Assembly (NCBI GenBank): GCA_021159105.1
Contig: JAGGSM010000246.1
Span: 1-5,401, forward strand
Source of the DNA: Candidatus Bipolaricaulota bacterium
Lineage (GTDB): Bacteria; Bipolaricaulota; Bipolaricaulia; UBA7950; UBA9294
Direction: 5' to 3'
Length of the DNA stretch: 5,401 nucleotides
Positions 1 through 5,401 of this stretch are shown here, piece by piece. Position numbers and translations under genes: made by a program. A model generated the notes under the pieces. That model was not told the DNA's origin, did no database searches, and was given only the letters and a program-made list of their open reading frames with translations. Every line of letters begins with the position of its first letter. Position 1 is the stretch's first letter.

Positions 1-824
1 TCGTGCAGCCGCTCACCGCCAATCGCTTCCGCCGCATCAAAGGTCCCTTCTTGGAAGTTCTTCGTTGGGAGGATCCCAGTCTCCGACAGCCAGGTCAGGC
101 CGCCAGATGTCCCGTACTCGCCGAAGCGGCGCATGTCCTCATCGTAGGTGTCGCGCGTGTGGTCACCTCGCTCTTGCAGGAAGCGATCCTCGTCAGCGAT
201 TGGCTTATCCTGATTACCGTGCACGACGATCGCCTTGAGCATCTTGCTACCCGCTACAGCGCCAAGCCCAGGGCGGCCAGCGGAACGGGAGACATCGTGC
301 ATGATGCACGCCATCTGAACCAGGTTCTCCCCGCCGATCCCGATCGCTGCCACGCGACCGTGAGGATGGCACTTCGTGAGAACATCCGTCGTCTCAAGAA
401 CTCCCTTGCCCCACAGATCAGATGCGGGATGGATCTCTGCTGCTCCATCGATCAGCGACAGGTAGACCGGCTCATCCGCTGCTCCGCGCACGATGACCCC
501 GTCGTACCCGCTCCTACCCAGCTCGTGGCCGAAGTATCCGCCGACGTAAGATCCAGCAACACTTCCGGTCTTGGGGGAGAGGCCCATCACGATGTGTCTC
601 CCGGCACCGAGAACGTTTGTGCCCTGGAATGGCCCGGTACCGAAGACGAGGATGTTATCGGCCGAGAGAGGATCCTCCGTTCCGGAGAGCTCTTCCAGGA
701 GAATACGCGCAGCGATCCCTCTTCCGCCGAGATATAACTGGTACCACTTCTCTGGAATCTCGTAATTGGTGATCGTCCTCGTTGTCAGGTCCACATCCAA
801 GTATCTGCCGAAGCTTCCGTGCAT
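1..824 (-). CDS. Aldehyde:ferredoxin oxidoreductase family protein, N-terminal part (runs off left edge)
   Basis: The 274 visible residues match the N-terminal domain of tungsten-pterin AORs, cytoplasmic enzymes that oxidise aldehydes to carboxylates and pass electrons to ferredoxin. Landmarks: start MHGSFGRYLDVDL, LGGRG (33-37), GTGPFQGTN (62-70), GAGRH (73-77, whose Arg76 matches the pterin-contacting Arg76 of Pyrococcus furiosus AOR as I recall it), VGGYFGHELGRSGYDG (94-109), GGENLVQMACIMHD (164-177), SAGRPGLGAVAGSK (181-194) and KNFQEG (255-260). Family members are about 600 residues, so less than half is present. The CxxCxxxC iron-sulfur motif, expected near residue 288, lies just outside the window. 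The ATG at 824-822 has an AAGGAGG SD 8 nt upstream. The gene is divergent from the MFS gene. AOR, formaldehyde and glyceraldehyde-3-phosphate types cannot be separated from this part. Family assignment is confident; substrate is unknown. Confidence 0.93.
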   Translation of the reverse strand, partial: MHGSFGRYLDVDLTTRTITNYEIPEKWYQLYLGGRGIAARILLEELSGTEDPLSADNILVFGTGPFQGTNVLGAGRHIVMGLSPKTGSVAGSYVGGYFGHELGRSGYDGVIVRGAADEPVYLSLIDGAAEIHPASDLWGKGVLETTDVLTKCHPHGRVAAIGIGGENLVQMACIMHDVSRSAGRPGLGAVAGSKMLKAIVVHGNQDKPIADEDRFLQERGDHTRDTYDEDMRRFGEYGTSGGLTWLSETGILPTKNFQEGTFDAAEAIGGERLH

Positions 825-832
825 TAACTGTT

Positions 833-839
833 CCTCCTT
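833..839 (-). promoter_or_regulatory. Shine-Dalgarno site of the AOR gene
   Basis: The minus strand reads AAGGAGG, a full match to the 16S anti-SD core, with 8 nt between it and the ATG at 824. It fixes the start of the AOR gene. Confidence 0.85.
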
Positions 840-859
840 ATCGTCATCACTACGATTCT

Positions 860-887
860 ATTGTAGCTGCAGCGCGGGAACGCGCAA
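860..887 (-). promoter_or_regulatory. Putative sigma-70-type promoter of the AOR gene
   Basis: On the minus strand a -10-like TACAAT (860-865; 5 of 6 consensus bases) lies 16 nt downstream of a -35-like TTGCGC (882-887; 3 of 6). Transcription would start near 852, giving a leader of about 28 nt that contains the SD. The -10 is good and the -35 is weak. An inverted repeat overlaps the -35 and spacer. This is a prediction from consensus only. Confidence 0.5.
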
Positions 888-894
888 CGCGCTG
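870..894. repeat. 7-bp inverted repeat over the AOR promoter (candidate operator)
   Basis: CAGCGCG (870-876) and CGCGCTG (888-894) are perfect inverted copies separated by 11 bp. The dyad covers the -35 element and most of the spacer of the predicted AOR promoter, where a repressor dimer could act. The spacing between arm centres (18 bp) is close to two helical turns. The surroundings are rich in GCGC, so chance is a real alternative, and no matching site was noticed elsewhere in the window. Confidence 0.4.
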
Positions 895-1011
895 ACGCGG
901 TCGATCGACAGGAAATGAGGCAATGGCCAGTGACGCAGAAGGATCCCTCGCGGGATAGAGGGCGGGCAGTCGGGTAGAATAGCCGAACTAGCTTTATTCA
1001 GTTCTTCACTT

Positions 1012-1019
1012 AGGGGGGG
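1012..1019 (+). promoter_or_regulatory. G-run ribosome binding site of the MFS gene
   Basis: AGGGGGGG lies 4 nt before the ATG at 1024 and is the only SD-like sequence near it. It is an unbroken run of seven G rather than the AAGGAGG or GGAGGTG used by the neighbours, so pairing with the anti-SD is probably weaker. Confidence 0.6.
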
Positions 1020-1023
1020 TGCA

Positions 1024-2238
1024 ATGGTCTACGCTATTTTCATCTGGCATGGGGTCTTTCTCGCCCTCACCATGGCAATGATCGACTTCAACACGGTCTT
1101 CCCTGCTATGATAACCGATCTTGGTGGTTCGAAGATCATCTTTGGAATCATCTATTCTCTCATGCTCGGTATACCATACCTGTTTAGCCTGCTGTTCGGA
1201 CACTTCCTCTCTACGTATCGCTACCGCAGGAAGTTTCTCATCATGGGCATCTACCTGCGTGGACTGGCGTTTCTGGGGATGGCGGCATTCATGCTCTTCT
1301 TCGGGGCAAGATCGCCCTGGCTTGTAGTGGGAAGCTTCTTCATATGGATCCTTCTCTTCTCCCTGAGCGGTGGGCTTGCTGGGATAGCATATGAGGACAT
1401 CTTCGGCAAACTCGTCGCCAAGGGAGAGAGGGGAAAGCTCGCCGCTGCCAGGCAGTTCGCCAGCAGCCTCGCCGCCTTCGGCGGGGGATGGATAATCGCT
1501 CGCGTGTTCAGCGTGAATTCACTCCCCTTCCCGAAGAACTACGCATTCATCCTTTTCATCGGTTTCATCGGCCTCATCGTTGCCTCCATTGCTTTCTGGT
1601 TCATCAAGGAGCCTCCTTCCCCTGTCAGCGGAGAGGCGCGTCCTTCTCTTGCCTCCTTGCTGCGCAGCATCCCCAACATCTTGCGGGAGAATCCGGAGTT
1701 CTTCAGATTCATCCTGGTGGAGAACCTTTCAAGCTTCAGTCTGATGATAATGCCGTTCTACATGATCTATGCCAAGGACATGTTTAGTGTAAGCGACGTC
1801 TACATCGGAAGGTATCTGCTGTTCCAGATTGGGGGCACAATAGCTTCCAACCTGCTTTGGGGATGGATGTCAGGGCGGTACGACAGCAGGCGAGTCGTTC
1901 GCTTCTGCCTCCTCCTCGGCGGAGTGATACCCATCGTCGCCATTGCAATAACGCACCTGGGCGCGGACATGTTCTCCATCGTCTTCCTCTTGGTCGGGTT
2001 TGTGTTCAGCGGAAGGCGAGTCGGATTTGAGCCCTATCTACTGGATATCATCCCTGCGGACAACAGGCCTGTGTATCTCGGTATCCGTGGAACGCTCAAC
2101 GTTCTTGTCGTTCTCCTTCCAGTTCTTGGAGGAGTAATCATCCACTTTGCCGGCTACCTACCGGTCTTCGCCCTCGTAGCAGCCGTGATGTTCTTGGCGT
2201 CCCTGCTCTTGAACGGAAGACAGGCAGGATACAGTTAG
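1024..2238 (+). CDS. MFS transporter, 12 transmembrane segments
   Basis: This 404-residue, strongly hydrophobic protein is an inner-membrane permease of the major facilitator superfamily. By eye it has about 12 membrane segments (roughly 4-24, 38-58, 70-92, 99-122, 141-162, 172-195, then 227-249, 260-280, 291-311, 315-331, 350-375, 378-396), split by a charged central loop at about 196-226. A degenerate motif A follows helix 2 (GHFLSTYRYRRK, 59-70), and a related GWMSGRYDSRR follows helix 8 (280-290). Asp21 in helix 1 and YED (123-125) after helix 4 are buried or near-membrane charges that might serve coupling or substrate binding. ATG 1024 is the most upstream start: no ATG, GTG or TTG occurs in frame back to the stop at 931. 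The N-terminus is short, with almost nothing before helix 1. Substrate is unknown, and neighbours give no decisive clue. Confidence 0.9.
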   Translation: MVYAIFIWHGVFLALTMAMIDFNTVFPAMITDLGGSKIIFGIIYSLMLGIPYLFSLLFGHFLSTYRYRRKFLIMGIYLRGLAFLGMAAFMLFFGARSPWLVVGSFFIWILLFSLSGGLAGIAYEDIFGKLVAKGERGKLAAARQFASSLAAFGGGWIIARVFSVNSLPFPKNYAFILFIGFIGLIVASIAFWFIKEPPSPVSGEARPSLASLLRSIPNILRENPEFFRFILVENLSSFSLMIMPFYMIYAKDMFSVSDVYIGRYLLFQIGGTIASNLLWGWMSGRYDSRRVVRFCLLLGGVIPIVAIAITHLGADMFSIVFLLVGFVFSGRRVGFEPYLLDIIPADNRPVYLGIRGTLNVLVVLLPVLGGVIIHFAGYLPVFALVAAVMFLASLLLNGRQAGYS

Positions 2239-2256
2239 CCTCCCTCGAGTCGATCG

Positions 2257-3657
2257 CTACAGAGAGAAGTACTGTCCGAGATCCTGCGTGAGCCCCTTCG
2301 GCGCAAATTCACCCGTGTGTCTATCCTGAACGTACTCTCCTTGGTAGTCCCCGCGCACTGCGCGCTCAAGATGCTCGATTAGGGCGTCCACCTCGGGCTC
2401 CTCGTTATAGCAGCCGAAGCTGATCCTGATCAGGCCGGGCAACCCTTCGTGCGATCCGTGCTCCACCTCGTCCTTGTACGCTTCGATCCTGCTGGAGGAG
2501 ACGTGCAGCAGTTTGAGCACGTAGGGGTGTGCGCAGAAGCAGCCATTGCGCACTCCGATCCCGCCCTCGTAGGCCAGGATCGCGGCAAGGAGCTGGTGCG
2601 GCATTCCTTCTACGGCAAACGGGATCACACCAAGGCGGTTTGCCGTGTTCTCCGGATCCGTGTCGCCGTAGATGCTGATGCCATCGATCTTCTTTAGCTT
2701 GCGCAGCAGGTACGCGCTGAGGCGCGCCTCGTGAGCGGCGATCTCCTCCATGCCGATCTGCTGCATGCACAGGATCGCCTCGGCCAGTGCTACCGCTCCC
2801 ACGGCGTTGGGCGTTCCCGCCTCTTCCTTCTCCGGCAGATCGGCCCAGCGCACCTCGTCCTCAGTCACCAACTCGATCGTCCCCCCGCCGACGGAATCGG
2901 GATCACCCTTGAGAAACGTGTCCCTCCGTCCGACGAGGACTCCCGTGCCGTAGGGGGCGTACATCTTGTGAGCGGAGAGGGCGAGGTAGTCGATGTGCGA
3001 TGGGTCGTCGAGCGGCTTCATCTCGATATCGCGATGAGGAGCGAGCTGAGCGGCATCGACGAAGATCTCCGCGCCGATGGAGTGCGCCTTCTTTGCGATC
3101 TCGTGGATAGGATTCAAGTATCCGGTGACGTTCGATGCCCCACTGATGGCGATCAGCCTGATGCGGTGAGAGAACTTGGCGATGAGCTGATCAAGGTGAT
3201 CCAGATCTAGGCCGCCGTGCGGATTGATGTTGATGTACTCAACGTTGGCGTTCATCCGCCACGGCAGGTCGTTCGAGTGGTGCTCCATGATCGATCGCAG
3301 GACGATGTCGTTTTTGGAGAAGTCGATCCTGTGGGCCAGCTTGTTGATCGATTCCGTCGTGTTCTTGGTGAAGATCACCGTGTATTCATCCTGATTGGCA
3401 CCGACAAAATCCCCGACGATCTCATGGGCACGGTTGTACATCAGCGTTGAGAGCCTGCTCTTGAACCCGGCGCCGCGCTCAACGCTCGAATACCAATGGA
3501 GAAACTCGTTCACCTTGTCGAATACGGGGCGCAGCGTCGGCGTGGTGGCGGCGTTGTCCAGGTTTATGTACTGGACAACACGCCCGTCGAGGAGTGGAAC
3601 TTTCCTGTCGATTCCGATGACCTGTTCTCGAATGTTATCTATTGTCAGATTGTTCAA
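2257..3657 (-). CDS. Class V PLP-dependent aminotransferase, SufS/CsdA-like cysteine desulfurase homologue
   Basis: With a TTG start this is a 466-residue cytoplasmic enzyme of PLP fold type I. SufS-like enzymes take sulfur from cysteine as an enzyme persulfide for Fe-S and other sulfur biosynthesis. Visible landmarks: LDNAATTP (33-40), NTTESIN (99-105), MEHHSN (124-129), GASNVTG (173-179), VDAAQLAPH (200-208, PLP-ring Asp201), SAHK (228-231, Schiff-base Lys231), GTPNAVG (281-287) and GVRNGCFCAHP (368-378). Cys375 aligns with the catalytic Cys of the RTGHHCA motif, and Cys373 is an extra cysteine two residues before it. It is longer than E. coli SufS (about 406 residues), with an added stretch after the active-site loop and a C-terminal tail. 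The TTG at 3657 is preferred because AAGGAGG lies 4 nt upstream and a promoter lies inside the longer reading. No SufBCDU or IscU gene is visible, so desulfurase activity is inferred; another lyase or epimerase of the fold is possible. Confidence 0.88.
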   Translation of the reverse strand: MNNLTIDNIREQVIGIDRKVPLLDGRVVQYINLDNAATTPTLRPVFDKVNEFLHWYSSVERGAGFKSRLSTLMYNRAHEIVGDFVGANQDEYTVIFTKNTTESINKLAHRIDFSKNDIVLRSIMEHHSNDLPWRMNANVEYININPHGGLDLDHLDQLIAKFSHRIRLIAISGASNVTGYLNPIHEIAKKAHSIGAEIFVDAAQLAPHRDIEMKPLDDPSHIDYLALSAHKMYAPYGTGVLVGRRDTFLKGDPDSVGGGTIELVTEDEVRWADLPEKEEAGTPNAVGAVALAEAILCMQQIGMEEIAAHEARLSAYLLRKLKKIDGISIYGDTDPENTANRLGVIPFAVEGMPHQLLAAILAYEGGIGVRNGCFCAHPYVLKLLHVSSSRIEAYKDEVEHGSHEGLPGLIRISFGCYNEEPEVDALIEHLERAVRGDYQGEYVQDRHTGEFAPKGLTQDLGQYFSL

Positions 3658-3661
3658 GGTT

Positions 3662-3668
3662 CCTCCTT
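3662..3668 (-). promoter_or_regulatory. Shine-Dalgarno site selecting a TTG start
   Basis: The minus strand reads AAGGAGG, followed after 4 nt (AACC) by TTG at 3657-3655. No ATG or GTG in frame lies at a suitable distance downstream of it. The in-frame GTG at 3672 lies before the SD, and the in-frame ATG at 3735 has no SD. This decides the start of the aminotransferase gene. Confidence 0.75.
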
Positions 3669-3691
3669 GCACCGTCAGTTCAGTCCGGTTC

Positions 3692-3720
3692 AGTCTATCT
3701 CTTCCTCGCTTGATCTTCAA
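3692..3720 (-). promoter_or_regulatory. Putative sigma-70-type promoter of the aminotransferase gene
   Basis: On the minus strand TTGAAG (3715-3720; 4 of 6) and TAGACT (3692-3697; 4 of 6) are separated by exactly 17 nt. Transcription would start near 3685, giving a leader of about 28 nt that carries the SD for the TTG start. A start at the ATG at 3735 would lie upstream of this promoter. Confidence 0.5.
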
Positions 3721-3728
3721 CGAACTAA

Positions 3729-3751
3729 CGGGCATTTGCCGACAATGCCCG
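3729..3751. repeat. 8-bp perfect inverted repeat in a divergent promoter region
   Basis: CGGGCATT (3729-3736) and AATGCCCG (3744-3751) are perfect inverted copies with a 7-bp centre. The element begins 8 bp beyond the predicted -35 of the aminotransferase gene and is also upstream of the acyl-CoA synthetase gene, a position typical of a shared operator. The right arm can pair instead with CGGGC at 3757-3761, giving an overlapping 5-bp dyad. As it sits upstream of the predicted minus-strand start site, action at DNA level is more likely than as an RNA hairpin. Confidence 0.5.
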
Positions 3752-3813
3752 AATTACGGGCTGTTGCTCGAGGAGCGCGGTTTATGCTAGGCTGGATGCA
3801 TTCCGCTAAATCC

Positions 3814-3820
3814 GGAGGTG
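3814..3820 (+). promoter_or_regulatory. Shine-Dalgarno site of the acyl-CoA synthetase gene
   Basis: GGAGGTG matches the 16S anti-SD in seven consecutive bases, 5 nt before the ATG at 3826. It selects that ATG over the in-frame ATGs at 3784 and 3796, which lack an SD at proper spacing and would add only residues unlike the family. Confidence 0.85.
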
Positions 3821-3825
3821 GATCA

Positions 3826-5401
3826 ATGAGGACACTATCGCAAGTACTCGCGCAAGCAGCGGCCCATTACCCGCAGCGCCCGGTGATCGCCGATGACGGT
3901 GAGCACATCACCTACGAGGAACTGAACGCGCGCGTCGACCGCCTGGCGCGCGGCCTGATCGAGCTCGGCGTCGAGAAGGGGGAGAAGGTCGGCCTGTGGA
4001 TGCCGAACATCTCAGAATGGGTGATCGCCTACTTCGCCATCGCCCGCATCGGCGCTGTCGTCGTCCCCATGAACACGCGCTACAAGCCGCACGAAGTGAG
4101 CTACATCCTCGATAACTCCGAGGCGACGACGCTGTTCATGGTCGACACGTTTGTGGGAATCGACTATCGGCAGATGATAGCCGATCTTCGCCGGCGGCTT
4201 CCGCTGCTGAAGAACGTGATCATCGTCGGGGAGAAGGGGAGCGATATGCGATCCTTCTCTGAGGTGGAGTCGCTGGGTGCGGGACTGGTCGATGACGATA
4301 AGCTCGCGCGGCGCGAGGCGATGTGCGATCCGCAGGACAACGTGTTCATCCTCTACACCTCAGGAACGACCGGCAACCCCAAAGGGGCGATGCTCTCCCA
4401 CCACAACATCGCGGAGAACGCCAAGCAGGTAACCGAAGTCCTACACGCCACAGAAAACGATGTCTTTCTCCTCGCCGTCCCCTTCTTCCACTGCTTCGGC
4501 TGCGTCATGGGAATCACCGGCGCGATCACCTGGGGGGCGAGCATGGTCCCGATGACCGTATTCAAAGCAAGAGAAGCGCTCGAACTCGTTGAGCGTGAAG
4601 ACGTCTCGGTCCTGTACGGCGTGCCTACGATGTTCGTCCTCGAGCTTGAGGAGTACCGGAAGGGGAAAGGCGACGGTTCCGGCTACGATGTGTCGTCACT
4701 GCGCACCGGGATCATGGCTGGGGCCCCCTGCCCGGTCGAGGTGATGAAGGGGGTGATGGATGAGCTGCACTGCAACGTCTCTATCGCCTACGGCCTAACT
4801 GAAGCCTCGCCGGTGATCACGATGACCCGGTTCGACGACTCCGTCGATCTGCGAGTGGAGACGGTGGGAAGAGCTCTACCAGGGATCGAGGTGAAGATGG
4901 CAGACGATGATCATGCACCAGTTCCCACCGGAGAGATGGGAGAGCTTGCCTGCCGCGGCTACAACGTGATGATGGGCTACTACAAGATGCCCGACAAGAC
5001 CGCTGAGGCGATCGATGGTGAGGGCTGGCTTTATTCGGGTGACCTTGCCACGATGGACGAACAGGGCTACGTCAGGATCGTCGGGCGGAAGAAGGACATG
5101 CTCATCACCGGCGGGTTCAACGTCTACCCGGCCGAGATCGAGGAGTACCTGTTCACCCATCCCAAGGTGCAGAACGTCTCCGTTGTTGGTGCTCCGGACG
5201 ACGTGATGGGAGAGGTCGCTGTCGCCTACATCATCCCGCGCGAGGGGGAGACGATCGACCCGCAGGAGATAGTGGATTACTGCGCGGGAAAGATCGCCAA
5301 CTTCAAGGTCCCTCGCTACGTCGAGATCGTGGACGAGTTCCCGATGACCCAGTCCGGCAAGATCCAGAAGTTCCGCCTCCGCGATTTTGCCAAAGAGGCG
5401 C
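3826..5401 (+). CDS. AMP-forming acyl-CoA synthetase (runs off right edge)
   Basis: The 525 visible residues form an almost complete ANL-superfamily acyl-CoA synthetase, which activates a carboxylic acid with ATP to an acyl-adenylate and transfers it to CoA. Core motifs occur in order: the ATP-binding YTSGTTGNPKG (177-187), PFFHCFG (219-225), YGLTE (322-326), GWLYSGD (400-406, ribose-binding Asp406), GRKKDML (420-426) in the hinge, GGFNVYPAEIE (429-439) and PMTQSGKIQK (506-515), with catalytic Lys512. The domain boundary falls near 420. Typical relatives have about 510-560 residues, so only the last few to few tens of residues should be missing. The pattern resembles FadD/CaiC-type medium- or long-chain enzymes, but chain length and substrate cannot be read from motifs. 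No membrane segment or signal peptide is apparent. It is transcribed divergently from the aminotransferase gene. Confidence 0.94.
   Translation, partial: MRTLSQVLAQAAAHYPQRPVIADDGEHITYEELNARVDRLARGLIELGVEKGEKVGLWMPNISEWVIAYFAIARIGAVVVPMNTRYKPHEVSYILDNSEATTLFMVDTFVGIDYRQMIADLRRRLPLLKNVIIVGEKGSDMRSFSEVESLGAGLVDDDKLARREAMCDPQDNVFILYTSGTTGNPKGAMLSHHNIAENAKQVTEVLHATENDVFLLAVPFFHCFGCVMGITGAITWGASMVPMTVFKAREALELVEREDVSVLYGVPTMFVLELEEYRKGKGDGSGYDVSSLRTGIMAGAPCPVEVMKGVMDELHCNVSIAYGLTEASPVITMTRFDDSVDLRVETVGRALPGIEVKMADDDHAPVPTGEMGELACRGYNVMMGYYKMPDKTAEAIDGEGWLYSGDLATMDEQGYVRIVGRKKDMLITGGFNVYPAEIEEYLFTHPKVQNVSVVGAPDDVMGEVAVAYIIPREGETIDPQEIVDYCAGKIANFKVPRYVEIVDEFPMTQSGKIQKFRLRDFAKEA

Larger units (their letters stand above)
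825..1023. other. Divergent intergenic region between the AOR and MFS genes
   Basis: These 199 bp separate two divergently transcribed genes. The AOR-proximal half holds the predicted AOR promoter, SD and dyad. The MFS-proximal half holds a small hairpin (ATCCC-TCGC-GGGAT, 943-956), a TAGAAT that could be a -10 (975-980) without a convincing -35, a 5-bp inverted repeat GAACT/AGTTC (985-989 and 1000-1004), and the G-run SD of the transporter. I see no small gene or RNA gene here. Confidence 0.7.
3658..3825. other. Divergent intergenic region between the aminotransferase and acyl-CoA synthetase genes
   Basis: These 168 bp hold the SD and promoter of the aminotransferase gene, the 8-bp dyad with its third arm, a small GCTC-GAG-GAGC dyad (3766-3776), a possible plus-strand -10 (TATGCT, 3783-3788) and the SD of the acyl-CoA synthetase gene. 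The plus-strand promoter is poorly defined, with no good -35 at 16-18 nt spacing. I see no separate gene here. Confidence 0.6.

Noticed and set aside
3..737. Plus-strand open frame of 244 codons
   Set aside because: It lies opposite the AOR gene, whose minus-strand translation matches the family throughout. The plus-strand product resembles no family I know and has no SD at its start.
943..956. Small hairpin ATCCC-TCGC-GGGAT as a terminator or attenuator before the MFS gene
   Set aside because: The stem is only 5 bp and no T run follows on either strand, so it is too weak to call.
2449..3450. Plus-strand open frames (for example 2731-3210) opposite the aminotransferase gene
   Set aside because: They are antisense to a gene with all expected PLP-enzyme motifs. 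Their products are low-complexity Val/Asp/Arg-rich shadow translations.
3395..3790. Plus-strand open frame spanning the aminotransferase start and the intergenic region
   Set aside because: It is mostly antisense to the aminotransferase N-terminus and crosses the promoter region. It has no SD and no recognisable domain.
3764..3793. Plus-strand promoter for the acyl-CoA synthetase gene (TTGCTC with TATGCT or TAGGCT)
   Set aside because: The pairs are spaced 13 nt, or 18 nt with a poor -10. Neither is convincing enough for a separate feature.
4164..5160. Minus-strand open frames inside the acyl-CoA synthetase gene
   Set aside because: The plus-strand reading carries every ANL motif in order, so the minus-strand frames are shadows.
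1..5401. CRISPR array, tRNA, riboswitch, insertion sequence or defence system
   Set aside because: I saw no direct-repeat array, cloverleaf, transposase or defence-related protein. All long frames are explained by four metabolic or transport genes.

Overview
The window looks like bacterial chromosome from an anaerobe or a thermophile-like lineage. It is moderately GC-rich by eye, tightly packed, and uses strong Shine-Dalgarno (SD) sequences of the AAGGAGG / GGAGGTG type and at least one probable TTG start. The clearest lifestyle marker is the N-terminal part of a tungsten/molybdenum-pterin aldehyde:ferredoxin oxidoreductase (AOR), a family typical of anaerobes. I cannot name a phylum with confidence. 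There are no rRNA or tRNA genes, insertion sequences, CRISPR arrays or phage genes.

Layout: (1) positions 1-824, minus strand, the first 274 residues of an AOR-family protein, which continues off the left edge. (2) 825-1023, a 199-bp intergenic region between divergent genes. It carries a plausible promoter for the AOR gene and a 7-bp inverted repeat lying over its -35 region. (3) 1024-2238, plus strand, a 404-residue 12-helix major facilitator superfamily (MFS) transporter. (4) 2257-3657, minus strand, converging on the transporter with an 18-bp gap, a class V PLP-dependent aminotransferase related to SufS/CsdA cysteine desulfurases. It probably starts at TTG. (5) 3658-3825, a second divergent intergenic region with a plausible minus-strand promoter and an 8-bp inverted repeat that can also pair with a third, nearby arm. 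(6) 3826-5401, plus strand, an AMP-forming acyl-CoA synthetase, nearly complete, running off the right edge just after its catalytic C-terminal lysine.

Functionally, the AOR (aldehyde to carboxylate, electrons to ferredoxin) and the acyl-CoA synthetase (carboxylate to acyl-CoA) are biochemically compatible steps. They lie about 3 kb apart, on opposite strands and in separate transcription units, so a shared pathway is only a suggestion. The transporter's substrate and the aminotransferase's sulfur acceptor cannot be deduced from context. I see mostly ordinary metabolic genes. The points most worth a second look are the two dyads in the divergent promoter regions, the Cys-x-Cys active-site loop with extra segments in the SufS-like protein, and a substitution in the pterin-binding loop of the AOR. 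I did not find evidence of a new multi-gene system.
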